Below are positions 1-8,605 of a DNA stretch of 64,000 nt, piece by piece; the stretch's first letter is position 1; each line of letters starts with the position of its first letter. The DNA is from Deltaproteobacteria bacterium (GTDB taxonomy: Bacteria; Desulfobacterota; GWC2-55-46). Both the position numbers and the translations under genes were made by a program. The notes below the pieces were generated by a model that was given only the letters and a program-made list of their open reading frames with translations, had not been told where the DNA came from and searched no databases. The stretch spans positions 1 through 64,000 of the forward strand of contig JACRET010000043.1 in assembly GCA_016218105.1 (NCBI GenBank). The letters are read 5' to 3'.

Positions 1-796
1 CTGTCTGCGCTATCTCCCATACGCACGGGTCTACGTTGAAGTCGCAGCAGACAGCTATCGGAAGATTCGGGTTTAATGTTATACCGGGGTCTTCATGCCT
101 CTTTGAGTCGTACGAGTAATAAGCCATGCCCGTGGCGCCCTCGAAGCTGCCCTCGTACTCCTGCCTGAAAGTCCTTTCATCTAGAATCCTTCTTGCCGCT
201 TCAAGCTCGGTTGCGGGCAGTATGTCTGATGAACGCCAGGAATAGATCCCCCATTCCGGGTCTTCGCCGCCCCTTGCGTAATCGACAAGTTCCTTGTAGT
301 GGTTTAGCCCCTCAGGCACCCCGATAAACCAGCACCACCCCATTCTGTCGGACAGGGCCGGCCTGATATTCTCAGGCCAAGCCGAGGCCCTCATGTTCGC
401 GTACTCGTCAAGAACCCCTCCGTCCCATGGCGTGCCCTCTATCCTTTGCGGCTTATCGAGCCCGACCACCCATATCTCGCTTTCAAACCGCGTCACCAGA
501 CAGAGGTCTGTTTCATAAACACGCTTGATCCAATTAAGGGGCGTTAAGGACTTCAAGTCCTTCCAGAATATTCTCTTGGCCTGGTCTCTTGTCGGGGCGG
601 CGGCGAAGTATCTGGGGTCGCTCCAGGGTTTCCTGCCGGGAAGCGACATCACGAGCTTTCTTTTGGCCAGCTCAGTCTTCCCGCTTCTCCTTCCGGCCGG
701 CACAATCGCAAACCGTTTCTTTTCAGTCAGCAGCCTCTCCTGCTCCCGGTGGTAACGTAATTCGTGCCATCTCGCTGATAATCTCTTCCGGGTCAT
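1..796 (-). CDS. Phage terminase large subunit (partial, C-terminus off the left edge)
   Basis: ATPase-nuclease motor that packages phage DNA into procapsids. Translating the minus strand from an ATG at 796 gives an open frame to the window edge (265 codons visible). The start is preceded by a GAAGGG ribosome site. Residues about 25-45 carry a Walker A loop (PAGRRSGKT). A Walker B/acidic pair follows in the sequence GGVLDEYANM. Near the truncated end CCDFNVDP looks like the first acidic motif of the RNase H-like nuclease domain. The gene overlaps the small subunit gene by 74 bases in another frame, an unusually long but phage-like overlap. Family assignment rests on motifs and position next to the small subunit. 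Confidence 0.85.
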   Translation of the reverse strand, partial: MTRKRLSARWHELRYHREQERLLTEKKRFAIVPAGRRSGKTELAKRKLVMSLPGRKPWSDPRYFAAAPTRDQAKRIFWKDLKSLTPLNWIKRVYETDLCLVTRFESEIWVVGLDKPQRIEGTPWDGGVLDEYANMRASAWPENIRPALSDRMGWCWFIGVPEGLNHYKELVDYARGGEDPEWGIYSWRSSDILPATELEAARRILDERTFRQEYEGSFEGATGMAYYSYDSKRHEDPGITLNPNLPIAVCCDFNVDPCVWEIAQT

Positions 797-1193
797 CGTG
801 CCCTTCGCTATTGTCCTCGCCTGCTTCTACACCCCACGCCATCCTTTCGCCCCTTATTACGTTAGAGAGCACCTCGCCGGCCATTTTTGCGACCTTGAGA
901 TCTTCCAGCCCAGTCTTGGCATCGTTATTATGCAGCCCTTTTATGAGCCTCTTTTTAACGCCTCTCCACAGGCTTTTGTGATCATCCAGGACATTGTCTA
1001 AACCCGCGGGCTCATCTCTCCTGCTATTTTTTTTCAAACCCGGTTCCCCGGCTTCCCTGCGCCTCTCCCATCCTTCTTTTTTAGCCCGCCTCCTGATGGT
1101 GCTCCTGTCACATTTGTACTTTAAAGCCATCTCCCTTATAGAGACAGCCCCTTTCTCCAAATCTTTTTTTATCCCCGGCCAGTCAATCCCCAC
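723..1193 (-). CDS. Phage terminase small subunit-like DNA-binding protein
   Basis: Predicted to recognise the phage packaging site and recruit the large subunit. The 156-residue protein opens with a helix-turn-helix of the resolvase/terminase-small type (residues about 5-40: SIREMALKYKCDRSTIRRRA), followed by a basic linker and an acidic C-terminus. It starts with GTG at 1193, with AGAGG seven bases upstream; an out-of-frame ATG overlaps it. It lies directly upstream of, and overlaps, the terminase large subunit, which is the strongest support for the call. Other HTH functions are possible from sequence alone. Confidence 0.7.
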   Translation of the reverse strand: MGIDWPGIKKDLEKGAVSIREMALKYKCDRSTIRRRAKKEGWERRREAGEPGLKKNSRRDEPAGLDNVLDDHKSLWRGVKKRLIKGLHNNDAKTGLEDLKVAKMAGEVLSNVIRGERMAWGVEAGEDNSEGHDDPEEIISEMARITLPPGAGEAAD

Positions 1194-1235
1194 ATTTAAA
1201 CCTCTGTAATGGATCTATGCGAAATTTACTTCTGC

Positions 1236-1418
1236 TTACAGCTCATCCAGATCTTCATGGTCTGTGCACCTTTTTAAGGGATAAAGACTTATGAAGACCT
1301 TATTACATTCTCCGCACCTCTCAGGCTCCCTTAGAAGCACTCCGCGTCTGGGGCTGCCCCCTGACCTGAAATAATCTCTTCCTGCAAATTGTGAAGTGCC
1401 GAAGCTTATCATCTCCAT
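1236..1418 (-). CDS. Small zinc-ribbon-like phage protein, function unknown
   Basis: A 60-residue protein. I chose the ATG at 1418 because GGAGGT stands seven bases upstream; the longer GTG start at 1433 would place that ribosome site inside the gene. The only recognisable feature is a C-x2-C-x12-C-x2-H pattern (CGECNKVF... CTDH) in the second half, consistent with one zinc-binding site. It lies between the sigma-like regulator genes and the terminase genes on the same strand, so it is probably part of the phage late operon. I do not recognise the family. Confidence 0.6.
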   Translation of the reverse strand: MEMISFGTSQFAGRDYFRSGGSPRRGVLLREPERCGECNKVFISLYPLKRCTDHEDLDEL

Positions 1419-1538
1419 TGTTGTTACCTCCACATGGCGCTTTTACACTATGGTGTTTTATTTCTACCCCTTTCTTTTCATCTCCTCGATTTTATGGAAG
1501 AAATCTTTTCATTTTATTCTACCCCGCGCCCTTGAAAT

Positions 1539-1570
1539 AAAAAAAGGCCGGGTATATACACCCGGCCTTT
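1539..1570 (-). terminator. Intrinsic terminator, minus strand
   Basis: An eight-base-pair GC-rich stem (GGCCGGGT/ACCCGGCC, 1546-1567) is flanked on the plus strand by seven A residues, so on the minus strand the hairpin is followed by a T run. It would stop leftward transcription coming through 1858-2308 and the repeat element, separating it from the 60-residue gene and terminases. The right-hand TTTGC makes it weaker in the plus direction. Confidence 0.7.
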
Positions 1571-1626
1571 GCATATCTCTATTTTTGATCTATAAGACCT
1601 TTTTAAGAACCCCTCGTCTTAACTTC

Positions 1627-1849
1627 TAGCAGGATGTTGAAAAAGTCCATCCATGGCTTTTTCAACTACGGTTTGACCGAAATGAATAGCAAAACGGAAG
1701 TTTTGCATCGTAAGGAAGTTGCCATTTCCAATGCCCGCCGAAAGGCGGGCTGCTCAACGGCCAAACATCACTAATTGCTCTGGAAAGTCTTGCAATTAGG
1801 CAATCCATCCATGGATTGCACTAACAGGGTGTTTTTCAACACCCTGCTA
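1627..1849. repeat. MITE-like element with TAGCAGG...CCTGCTA terminal inverted repeats
   Basis: The left end reads TAGCAGGATGTTGAAAAAG and the reverse complement of the right end reads TAGCAGGGTGTTGAAAAA, an inverted repeat of about 18 bp with one mismatch and TA at both outer edges. The 223-bp interior has no coding frame and several small hairpins (for example GCCCGCC/GGCGGGC). The same termini recur at 34628, 54908, 63417 and, as fragments, at 50671 and 52243. The TA at each end fits TA target-site duplication of the IS630/Tc1-mariner type (inference). Confidence 0.75.
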
Positions 1850-1857
1850 GATTTTTC

Positions 1858-2115
1858 TCACTCTGTAAGCCAACTGTGGCCGTTTTCGTTGATCAAGCGC
1901 TGCCCTTTTTCTTTTATATGTTCGACACCTCCGCTGAATCCGTAAACCCTGAACTCACCGAGCATGTCGCCCATCGATTGATACTGCCTGACTGTCTTAT
2001 ATTCAAGCCAGCCAATCTTTGCCTCAGATTCCGCTTTCTTAATCTCGAAAACCCTCCTCCTCTTTCTGTGGCCTTGAAGACGCGATCTTCTCTTCTGCCC
2101 TGTAGAGTATCTCAT
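1858..2115 (-). CDS. Small basic phage protein, unknown function
   Basis: An 85-residue protein with a very basic N-terminus (QKRRSRLQGHRKRRR) and a mixed C-terminal half. The start is chosen because AGGGAGG lies five bases upstream of the ATG at 2115, inside the preceding gene, which it overlaps by 77 bases in another frame. It follows the sigma-like regulator in the phage operon and ends nine bases from a MITE-like repeat. I recognise no domain. The overlap and good ribosome site argue that it is real, but a spurious frame cannot be excluded. Confidence 0.5.
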   Translation of the reverse strand: MRYSTGQKRRSRLQGHRKRRRVFEIKKAESEAKIGWLEYKTVRQYQSMGDMLGEFRVYGFSGGVEHIKEKGQRLINENGHSWLTE

Positions 2116-2308
2116 ATGCCCTCCCTAGCGAGATCCTGTGGCTCTCCGCGATGATTTTCATGTGTGTGTTCCAATAGTGGTACTCCGTAAAAACTGACCT
2201 TTCTCTTGGGCTCAATTCCGCCAGAGGCCACAAGATGTCCCGTATTTCAACCCCAGAGCCTTTCAGTTGACCATAAAAAGCATCCGGATCGATCCTCGTC
2301 TTCTGCAA
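2039..2308 (-). CDS. Sigma-70 region 4-like phage regulator
   Basis: An 89-residue protein. The middle (residues about 30-75: LSPRERSVFTEYHY, then a second helix pair ending GRAYEILYRAEEKI) resembles the helix-turn-helix of sigma region 4 and of phage late-gene regulators of the ArpU/RinA kind. It probably switches on the terminase and structural genes that follow (inference). The start is a TTG at 2308 with GGGAGGGG just upstream. It is the first recognisable gene downstream of the consensus promoter at 2511-2545, with a leader of about 200 bases. Confidence 0.6.
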   Translation of the reverse strand: MQKTRIDPDAFYGQLKGSGVEIRDILWPLAELSPRERSVFTEYHYWNTHMKIIAESHRISLGRAYEILYRAEEKIASSRPQKEEEGFRD

Positions 2309-2510
2309 ATTCCCCTCCCGTGGAATTTTTTAAAAAAGCATCTCAGACCGGATGTTCTTTGCAAGCACATCCGAAAAAGCAAGGCGCTTCTTCGCAATTT
2401 ATTTCTTTTATAGATCAGGAAGAAGAGAAAAGGGAAATAAGACATGGATACACATTATGGCCATCCTTAAACGGCACAGAATAATCGATCCGGTATTTTG
2501 GGTTATAATA

Positions 2511-2545
2511 ATTATATTAAATATCAATGTGCTTGTCAAGCACAT
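2511..2545 (-). promoter_or_regulatory. Consensus sigma-70 promoter overlapped by a 19-bp palindrome
   Basis: On the minus strand TTGACA (2534-2539) and TATAAT (2511-2516) are separated by exactly 17 bases. Both hexamers match the E. coli consensus fully. The -35 box is embedded in a perfect palindrome, ATGTGCTTG-T-CAAGCACAT (2527-2545), a likely repressor operator. Transcription would run leftward into the phage operon. Confidence 0.8.
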
Positions 2546-2575
2546 ATTTAAACTGGACAATTCCAAATTTCAAAA

Positions 2576-2611
2576 ACAAAAAAAATCCACGCTAATTTCC
2601 ATCAGCGTGGA
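2576..2611 (-). terminator. Intrinsic terminator downstream of ychF
   Basis: The stem TCCACGCT/AGCGTGGA (2586-2611) with a ten-base loop has an A-rich run on its left, hence a T run after the hairpin on the minus strand. It ends the leftward ychF transcript. A second, shorter hairpin (AAGCCCG/CGGGCTT, 2635-2660) lies between it and ychF. Confidence 0.75.
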
Positions 2612-2685
2612 ATGCAATTCAAGCTTGAATTTATAAGCCCGTACTGGAAACTCCGGGCTTAAACCCTGGGAGGGTCGTATAAAGA

Positions 2686-3777
2686 CTACACGTTGAACCT
2701 GAAGTGCATAATGTCCCCGTCCTTAACGTCATACTCCTTCCCCTCAACCCTTAAAAGCCCCTTTTCACGGCAGGCCGCCTCCGAACCATACTTCACAAAA
2801 TCCTCGTATGACATCACCTCGGCCTTTATGAACCCCCTCTCAAAATCGCTGTGTATGGCGCCGGCCGCCTTCGGGGCTTTCGCGTCCCTTTCAACGGTCC
2901 AGGCCCTGACTTCTTTTTTGCCGACAGTGAAAAACGTAATAAGGCCGAGGAGCTTGTAGGCCGAGGCCGCCAGCTTGTCCAGCCCGGACTCCTTTAGCCC
3001 CAGGCTCTTAAGGAATTCGGCCCTCTCCTCTTCCGACAACTCCGCTATCTCAGATTCTATCTTTCCACAAATAGCCACAAATCCGGCCCCTTCCCTGTCA
3101 GCCACTTCTTTTACGGCTTGAGCGGCGTGAGATACCCCGGCAAGATCGTCCTCGTCTACATTGGCGACATAGATTATCGGCTTGGCCGTAAGCAGGTTCA
3201 AATCCTTGACGAGAGCCGCCGTTTCTTTCGTAAGCACAGATCTTGCCGGCCTGCCGGCTTCGAACGCGGCCTTAAGAGCGTTATATACCGGTATGGCCTC
3301 GGCCACCAGCTTATCTCCGGTTTTCGCCATCTTGGGGGCCCTTTCAAGTCTCTTATCCACGGTATCGAGGTCAGCGAGTATCAGCTCTGTCTCTATTACC
3401 TCAATATCCCCCTTGGGGTCTATCTTGCCTTCGACATGCACGACCTGCGGGTCCTGGAAGCACCTCACTACATGGGCGATGGTATCCACGCTCCTTATGT
3501 TTCCAAGGAACTGGTTACCAAGCCCTTCGCCTTTGCTCGCGCCCTTCACTATCCCGGCGATATCGACAAACTCAACCGCCGTCGGCAGAACCCTCTCAGG
3601 CTTGGCGATCTCCGCAAGCCTGTAAATCCTCTCATCCCTCAAAGGCACCATCCCTATATTAGGGTTTATCGTGCAGAAAGGATAATTCGATGCCTCGGCC
3701 CCCGCGGCTGTCATGGCGTTAAATATTGTGGACTTTCCTACATTCGGCAGACCTATTATGCCGCAATTAAATCCCAT
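2686..3777 (-). CDS. ychF: Obg-family ribosome-binding ATPase YchF
   Basis: Universally conserved P-loop NTPase that binds the ribosome and, unlike other Obg proteins, prefers ATP. The 363-residue length is standard. Walker A is GLPNVGKST near the N-terminus. The DIAGIVKGASKGEGLGNQFL stretch is the G3/switch region. The modified G4 motif reads NVDE instead of NKxD. A TGS domain fills the C-terminal 90 residues, ending with the typical GDIMHFRFNV. It follows pth and hppA on the same strand but has its own upstream terminator (3825-3859), so it is probably transcribed separately. Confidence 0.97.
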   Translation of the reverse strand: MGFNCGIIGLPNVGKSTIFNAMTAAGAEASNYPFCTINPNIGMVPLRDERIYRLAEIAKPERVLPTAVEFVDIAGIVKGASKGEGLGNQFLGNIRSVDTIAHVVRCFQDPQVVHVEGKIDPKGDIEVIETELILADLDTVDKRLERAPKMAKTGDKLVAEAIPVYNALKAAFEAGRPARSVLTKETAALVKDLNLLTAKPIIYVANVDEDDLAGVSHAAQAVKEVADREGAGFVAICGKIESEIAELSEEERAEFLKSLGLKESGLDKLAASAYKLLGLITFFTVGKKEVRAWTVERDAKAPKAAGAIHSDFERGFIKAEVMSYEDFVKYGSEAACREKGLLRVEGKEYDVKDGDIMHFRFNV

Positions 3778-3824
3778 CTTCTTTTCTTAAGTAACTTAAA
3801 GCTACTTTATCCTTTCGTTATTAT

Positions 3825-3859
3825 AAAAAAAACAGGGCAGACGCCTTAGCGCCGGCCCT
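3825..3859 (-). terminator. Intrinsic terminator downstream of hppA
   Basis: On the minus strand an imperfect stem (outer AGGGC/GCCCT, inner CGC/GCG around CTTA) is followed by a run of eight T. It lies between the 3' end of hppA and the 5' end of ychF and should end the leftward hppA transcript. The remaining 155 bases to hppA show nothing else clear. Confidence 0.65.
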
Positions 3860-4015
3860 CTATTTTATACAATAAAATGCTTCAATAAGCCAGCATGATA
3901 TTTAAAAAAAACAATCCGTGATTATCAAGCGGCCGCTTCAAAACTGCGCATGGCTACAGTTTTTCGTTGATACAACACCCGGCAGGCCGCCTGTTTCAGC
4001 CCTCACAAAAAAGCT

Positions 4016-6037
4016 TCAAATTATTAAAGGGGCTATAATAAGAGCCACTATGGACATAAGCTTTATAAGTATGTTCATCGCCGGCCCTGAAGTATCCTTG
4101 AACGGGTCTCCGACAGTGTCACCTACGACGGCGGCCTTGTGCGCATCCGACCCTTTTCCGCCGTACGCGCCTTTTTCGATATACTTCTTGGCGTTGTCCC
4201 ATGCCCCGCCTGCGTTAGCCATGAATATGGCCAGGAGCACCCCCGTAACCGTAGAACCGGCAAGCATCCCCCCCAGCGCGTGCGCCCCGAGTACGAAGCC
4301 GACGATTACCGGGGCCGATACCGCGAGCAACCCCGGAAGTATCATCTCCCTCAGCGCCGCCCTGGTGCTAATATCGATGCACTTGGCCACATCAGGCTTT
4401 ACGCCCGCTCTGCCCTCAAGGAGGCCGGGGATCTCCCTGAATTGCCGTCTTATCTCCTGCACCATTTTAAACGCGGCCTTACCGACACTTGTCATCGTAA
4501 GCGCCCCTATGTAGAAAGGTATTACTCCGCCAAGGAGCATCCCGATAACCACGCCCGGGTCTGTAAGCGATATCTCGAAAGGCTTCCCGATCTTGAGGCT
4601 TATCGTCTGTCCGAACGCGGAAAACAGCGCAAGGGCCGTCAACGCGGCCGACCCTATGGCAAAGCCCTTCCCGATCGCGGCGGTAGTGTTGCCTAGTGAG
4701 TCGAGGTTGTCGGTGATCTCCCTTACGTCCTTCCCAAGCCCGCTCATCTCTGAGATACCTCCCGCGTTATCCGCTATGGGCCCGTACGCGTCAACGCTCA
4801 TTATAATGCCTGTGGTCGCGAGCATTCCAACGGCCGCTATGGCGATACCATAAATGCCGGCGGCGTAGTTCGCGATGTATATGGCGACGCAGATGGAAAT
4901 CAAAGGCAGAGCAGTGCTCTCCAGCCCCACGGCCAATCCTGTTATGATATTCGTAGCAGGCCCTGTCTCGGATGATTTTGCTATCTTCTCCACCGGCCCG
5001 GCGGAGGTGAAATGCTCCGTTATAAGGCCTATAAAGCTTCCTCCGAGGCACCCGGCAACGACGGCCAGGTACACCTTTATGCTTAACCCCGAAACAATGG
5101 TCACTAAATATCCGAGCCCCAGGAATAGGGCGGTTGTGGCAAGTGTCGTATACCTGAGCGCCTCCGCCGGCCCGAGCCTCTTCATCACATTCAACACGAA
5201 TACGCCAAGCATGGACGAGGCCAGACCTGCCATGACAAGCGCGATCGGATACGACATTAACGCCTCCGGGGCGCCGAGGCTTAAAATCGCGCCACCGGCC
5301 GCCGCCGATGCGCCAAGGGCTATTGACGCCACTATGGCGCCTACATACGACTCGAATATATCCGCTCCGAGGCCGGCCACATCGCCTACGTTATCGCCTA
5401 CGTTATCCGCGATAACACCGGGGTTCCTGGGGTCGTCTTCAGGTATGCCCGCTTCGATCTTCCCTACGAGGTCGGCTCCGACATCGGCGGTCTTGGTGTA
5501 AATGCCTCCTCCGACCCTCGCGAATAACGCTATCGAAGACGCCCCCATCGCGTATCCGTTTATGATTGAAGCCGTCTCCGGCTTTCCGTAATATATAAAG
5601 AAAACTCCGACTCCGAAAAGCCCGATGCTGGCGACCGAAAGCCCCATTACCGAGCCGCCGAGGAATGCCGTTGAAAGCGCCTGAACCATCTGAGGCTTGT
5701 GCCTGTTAGCGGCCTCAGCTGTTCTCACATTCGCTTTCGTAGCGGCTTTCATGCCGAAGAACCCGGCGAGCATGGATGATATCCCGCCGCATAAGTACGC
5801 GATAGCCGTGGGGACGTTTATAAAGACGGCAAGCAGCACGGCGACCGCGGCCACGAAAATAACGAGTATCGAATACTGCCTTTTAAGGTAGACCATCGCG
5901 CCGTCGTGGATAAGATGCGCTATCTCCTTCATCCGGTCGCTGCCTTCGGGCAGTCGCCTTATATGAAGATATATTATTAGTGTCATTAAAAGACCGGCAA
6001 GGCCGAGAAGAGGCGCAAACATGGTAAGGTTGGTCAT
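4016..6037 (-). CDS. hppA: Membrane-bound ion-pumping pyrophosphatase
   Basis: Integral membrane enzyme that couples pyrophosphate hydrolysis to H+ or Na+ export. It has 673 residues with about 15-16 membrane helices. The pyrophosphate site is visible as [18 protein letters not shown] followed by [18 protein letters not shown], and a second acidic cluster lies near the C-terminus ([14 protein letters not shown]). The motif [16 protein letters not shown] has Ala and Gly at the two positions that are Lys and Thr in potassium-independent enzymes, so it belongs to the potassium-dependent class. That class includes both H+ and Na+ pumps, which I cannot tell apart here. GAGGG lies upstream of the ATG. 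It is inserted in the conserved pth-ychF neighbourhood. Confidence 0.96.
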   Translation of the reverse strand: MTNLTMFAPLLGLAGLLMTLIIYLHIRRLPEGSDRMKEIAHLIHDGAMVYLKRQYSILVIFVAAVAVLLAVFINVPTAIAYLCGGISSMLAGFFGMKAATKANVRTAEAANRHKPQMVQALSTAFLGGSVMGLSVASIGLFGVGVFFIYYGKPETASIINGYAMGASSIALFARVGGGIYTKTADVGADLVGKIEAGIPEDDPRNPGVIADNVGDNVGDVAGLGADIFESYVGAIVASIALGASAAAGGAILSLGAPEALMSYPIALVMAGLASSMLGVFVLNVMKRLGPAEALRYTTLATTALFLGLGYLVTIVSGLSIKVYLAVVAGCLGGSFIGLITEHFTSAGPVEKIAKSSETGPATNIITGLAVGLESTALPLISICVAIYIANYAAGIYGIAIAAVGMLATTGIIMSVDAYGPIADNAGGISEMSGLGKDVREITDNLDSLGNTTAAIGKGFAIGSAALTALALFSAFGQTISLKIGKPFEISLTDPGVVIGMLLGGVIPFYIGALTMTSVGKAAFKMVQEIRRQFREIPGLLEGRAGVKPDVAKCIDISTRAALREMILPGLLAVSAPVIVGFVLGAHALGGMLAGSTVTGVLLAIFMANAGGAWDNAKKYIEKGAYGGKGSDAHKAAVVGDTVGDPFKDTSGPAMNILIKLMSIVALIIAPLII

Positions 6038-6112
6038 GGCAGCCCTCGTTAAAGGTAGGTAAGACTCTTGCTTTACGCCTTCGAGTTCCGTAATCCCCGA
6101 TTTCCAGGCAGC

Positions 6113-6135
6113 ATTATACTATAGCTATTATATCA
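6113..6135 (-). promoter_or_regulatory. Probable hppA promoter
   Basis: The minus strand has two TATAAT boxes in tandem (RC at 6113-6118 and 6127-6132). The upstream one is an extended -10 (TGATATAAT). There is no convincing -35, as is usual for extended -10 promoters. The leader to hppA would be about 70-80 bases. The prediction is based on motif only. Confidence 0.5.
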
Positions 6136-6166
6136 AAGAAATGGTTATGGATGGGAGCGGACGGGA

Positions 6167-6724
6167 TTAATCGGCATTAAAACTGTTCATGGCGCGTTCG
6201 ATCCCCTCTTTTATGATCACCTCAAGCGAATCGGCGCCTTTAGCGAGCATCTGATCAAGGGCTTCGGTTTCAGAGGCGCTGAAGGGGCTCAGCACATAGT
6301 CTACTATGTCTCCGTGCAGGGGCCTTCCGACGCCGAGGCGGATCCTTCTGAAGTCCCTGCTGTAAAGATGTTTTATTAAGGAATCAACCCCTCTGTGCCC
6401 GCCGCTTCCGCCGTTTTTGCGAAGGCGTATTTTACCTAAAGGCAGGTCACAGTCGTCATAGGCCGCTACGATAGACTCGGTAGGGACAGGTTGGTTTGAT
6501 ATGAACTCGGCTACAGCCTCTCCGCTTAAGTTCATAAAGGTCAGGGGCTTAAGAAGGGCGACTTCCACTCCTTCTATAAAGCCCCTGCCACAAAGAGATT
6601 TACCTCTTCTGCTTAATCTTATCTTATGGGCCTCTGCGATCCTGTCAACGAGCATGAAGCCGACGTTATGCCGTGTTATCTCATACTCCGTGCCGGGATT
6701 GCCCAGGCCTACTATAAGAAACAA
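6167..6724 (-). CDS. pth: Peptidyl-tRNA hydrolase
   Basis: Cytoplasmic esterase that recycles peptidyl-tRNA released from stalled ribosomes. It has 185 residues, the usual size. The motif VGLGNPGTEYEITRHNVGF contains the conserved Asn and the catalytic His. Asp of AYDDCDLPLGKIRLR and the GGSGGHRGVDSL motif are also intact. It lies 36 bases downstream of rplY, continuing the prs-rplY-pth operon. Confidence 0.97.
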   Translation of the reverse strand: MFLIVGLGNPGTEYEITRHNVGFMLVDRIAEAHKIRLSRRGKSLCGRGFIEGVEVALLKPLTFMNLSGEAVAEFISNQPVPTESIVAAYDDCDLPLGKIRLRKNGGSGGHRGVDSLIKHLYSRDFRRIRLGVGRPLHGDIVDYVLSPFSASETEALDQMLAKGADSLEVIIKEGIERAMNSFNAD

Positions 6725-6760
6725 CTGCCAAATCCTCCGGATGCTTGAAGCCGAAGCCTG

Positions 6761-7408
6761 TTACTCTTCCTTTTCAGCTTCCTCTTTCTCTTCAAAGGAC
6801 TTCGCGAGCTCAGCCTCGACCTCTTCAGCGGTCTTAGGCGCGACTTCAGCCGTAGGCGCGACTACCGAAACAATGGTCATATCGGCATCGTCCACCGCCC
6901 TTAATCCATCCGCGAGCTTCAAGTCCTTTACGTGCAGCGACTGCCCGATCGCGAGCGGGGTTACGTCAACGTCAAAGGAATCCGGTATCTGGGTGGGGAG
7001 ACACTCGATCCTGACTTTCCTGAGTTCCTGAGAGACGATCCCGCCGTAGGCGATACCCTCGGCTTTTCCGATTACATGTAACGGGACCTCTACCACCAGC
7101 TTATGGTCCATATGGATCTCAAGCAGGTCTACGTGCTGCAAAGAGCCCATGAGCGGATGGCGCGTAATCTGCTTAAACATAACCATCCTGTTCTTGTCGC
7201 CGCCAAGGCTTAGATTCACAAGGACGTTTCCGCCTGCCGCGGTATGGAGCACTTTTTCAAGCTCCTTTCCATTAAGCGTGAGCGGTAAAGCGTCTTTAAC
7301 GCCGGCCCCGTATAGAATAGCGGGTACGGCCCCGGCGCTTCTGAGCCTTCTGGCGGGCCCTTTGCCGGTTTCCTGCCTCTGGCTGGCAGTAAGATTTATC
7401 TGTTCCAT
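6761..7408 (-). CDS. rplY: 50S ribosomal protein L25/general stress protein Ctc
   Basis: 5S rRNA-binding ribosomal protein of the long CTC/TL5 type: an N-terminal L25 domain (residues about 4-93) followed by a TL5-like beta domain (about 100-190), then an acidic, glutamate-rich tail. It has 215 residues, against about 94 in E. coli L25. It starts with ATG after GGAGGAATG and lies between prs and pth, a pairing conserved in many bacteria. Confidence 0.95.
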   Translation of the reverse strand: MEQINLTASQRQETGKGPARRLRSAGAVPAILYGAGVKDALPLTLNGKELEKVLHTAAGGNVLVNLSLGGDKNRMVMFKQITRHPLMGSLQHVDLLEIHMDHKLVVEVPLHVIGKAEGIAYGGIVSQELRKVRIECLPTQIPDSFDVDVTPLAIGQSLHVKDLKLADGLRAVDDADMTIVSVVAPTAEVAPKTAEEVEAELAKSFEEKEEAEKEE

Positions 7409-7447
7409 ATTTTCATTCCTCCGTTGATTTCTGTATGGTCAAGCCAG

Positions 7448-8380
7448 CTAAACAAAAAGAGAGCTTACCGACTCTCCATAATGTATCCTCTTTATGGCTT
7501 CTCCCAGGAGCGGGCCTACTGAAAGCCTTTTCACCTTGTCCGTAGAGTTGTCCCTCTTGGGAATGGTATTGGTCACCACAAGCTCTTTTATCGGCGACTT
7601 CTCAAGCCTGTCCATCGCGGGGCCGGAAAGGACGGCGTGCGTGCAGCAGGCGTATATCTGCCTGGCGCCTTTTTCATGAAGGGCCACGGCGGCCTGGGTT
7701 ATGGTACCGGCCGTATCTATCATATCGTCCAGTATTATGGCGGTCTTTCCCTCGACCTCGCCAATTATGTTCATTACCTCCGAGACATTCGGCCTCGGAC
7801 GCCTCTTATCGATTATAGCGAGATTTGCGCTAAGCCTCTTTGCGAATGCGCGGGCCCTCTCGACTCCGCCCGCATCAGGAGAGACGACGACAAGATCATC
7901 GTGAAAATTCTCTTTTATGTAATTCAAAAGAACTGGCGTCGCGTAGAGATGATCGACCGGGATATTGAAGAACCCCTGTATCTGGCCTGCGTGAAGGTCT
8001 ACGCATACAACCCTCGTAGCGCCGGCTACAGTAATGAGATCCGCCACGAGCTTCGCCGATATCGGAGTCCTCGGAGCCACCTTCCTGTCCTGCCTCGCAT
8101 ACCCGTAATACGGCAGCACGGCCGTTACGGAAACAGCGGAAGCCCTCTTGAAGGCGTCGAGCATTATAAGGAGTTCCATCAGATTGTTATTGCAAGGCGT
8201 GCAGGTCGACTGCACCACATATACCTCGACCCCCCTGACGCTTTCCTGTATGTCCACATAAACTTCGCCGTCACTGAAACTCTTTACCTCTGACTTGCCA
8301 AGCGTGATGCCAAGGTGTTCGCAAATTTCCAAAGCGAGCGGCTTATTCGAATTCCCTGCAAATACCTTTATCTTGTCCAT
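7448..8380 (-). CDS. prs: Ribose-phosphate pyrophosphokinase
   Basis: Makes PRPP from ribose 5-phosphate and ATP for nucleotide, His and Trp synthesis. It has 310 residues, full length. Visible motifs are the flexible loop [17 protein letters not shown], the PRPP-binding loop [14 protein letters not shown] and the regulatory-site sequence [17 protein letters not shown]. It is followed by rplY (39 bases) and pth, and preceded by tRNA-Gln only 34 bases upstream, so tRNA and mRNA may share a transcript. Confidence 0.97.
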   Translation of the reverse strand: MDKIKVFAGNSNKPLALEICEHLGITLGKSEVKSFSDGEVYVDIQESVRGVEVYVVQSTCTPCNNNLMELLIMLDAFKRASAVSVTAVLPYYGYARQDRKVAPRTPISAKLVADLITVAGATRVVCVDLHAGQIQGFFNIPVDHLYATPVLLNYIKENFHDDLVVVSPDAGGVERARAFAKRLSANLAIIDKRRPRPNVSEVMNIIGEVEGKTAIILDDMIDTAGTITQAAVALHEKGARQIYACCTHAVLSGPAMDRLEKSPIKELVVTNTIPKRDNSTDKVKRLSVGPLLGEAIKRIHYGESVSSLFV

Positions 8381-8414
8381 ATGAGCTCTCTTCGTCTTTT
8401 TTTTGTTTCACAGC

Positions 8415-8489
8415 TGGCTGGGGCGGGAGGATTCGAACCTCCGGGTGCGGGGATCAAAACCCCGTGCCTTACCGCTTGGCGACGCCCCA
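8415..8489 (-). tRNA. tRNA-Gln (anticodon UUG)
   Basis: The minus strand folds into a full cloverleaf. The acceptor stem is TGGGGCG/CGCCCCA, the anticodon stem is CGGGG/CCCCG around loop TTTTGAT (anticodon TTG), and the T arm is GGAGG-TTCGAAT-CCTCC. The 3' CCA is encoded. U1 is typical of tRNA-Gln. The window also carries gatCAB, which would make Gln-tRNA-Gln by transamidation if the organism lacks GlnRS (inference). Confidence 0.95.
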
Positions 8490-8605
8490 ATCTCTTGGTC
8501 AGGGTTCATGTCGTAAGGCTATCAAAGGCTTAGCGCTTACCGCCGCAGCTAAAACTTCTTTAAACAGTCCTGTTACCCTAAACACTCCCGGTGCCCTTCA
8601 GCCAT

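Larger units (their letters stand above)
1..2560 (-). mobile_element. Right-hand edge of a prophage or phage remnant
   Basis: All recognisable genes from 1 to 2308 read leftward in an order typical of a phage late region: a sigma-region-4-like regulator, a small basic protein, a small zinc-ribbon-like protein, terminase small subunit and terminase large subunit. A near-perfect promoter at 2511-2545 drives them. The structural module would lie left of the window. Host housekeeping genes begin at ychF (2686). I saw no clear attachment site, so the boundary is approximate. A MITE-like element (1627-1849) sits inside the module, which suggests a resident, possibly decaying prophage. The terminases themselves show no frameshift in the part visible. 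Confidence 0.7.

Noticed and set aside
2263-2445. Minus-strand frame of 60 codons overlapping the sigma-like gene
   Set aside because: There is no ribosome site, the composition is unlike a protein (very Arg/Phe/Leu-rich), and it overlaps a better gene. It is probably the leader of the phage operon.
3118-3849. Long plus-strand frame of 243 codons inside ychF
   Set aside because: Antisense shadow of a strongly conserved gene; no ribosome site. Similar shadows occur opposite hppA, nuoM, nuoF, nuoD and prs.
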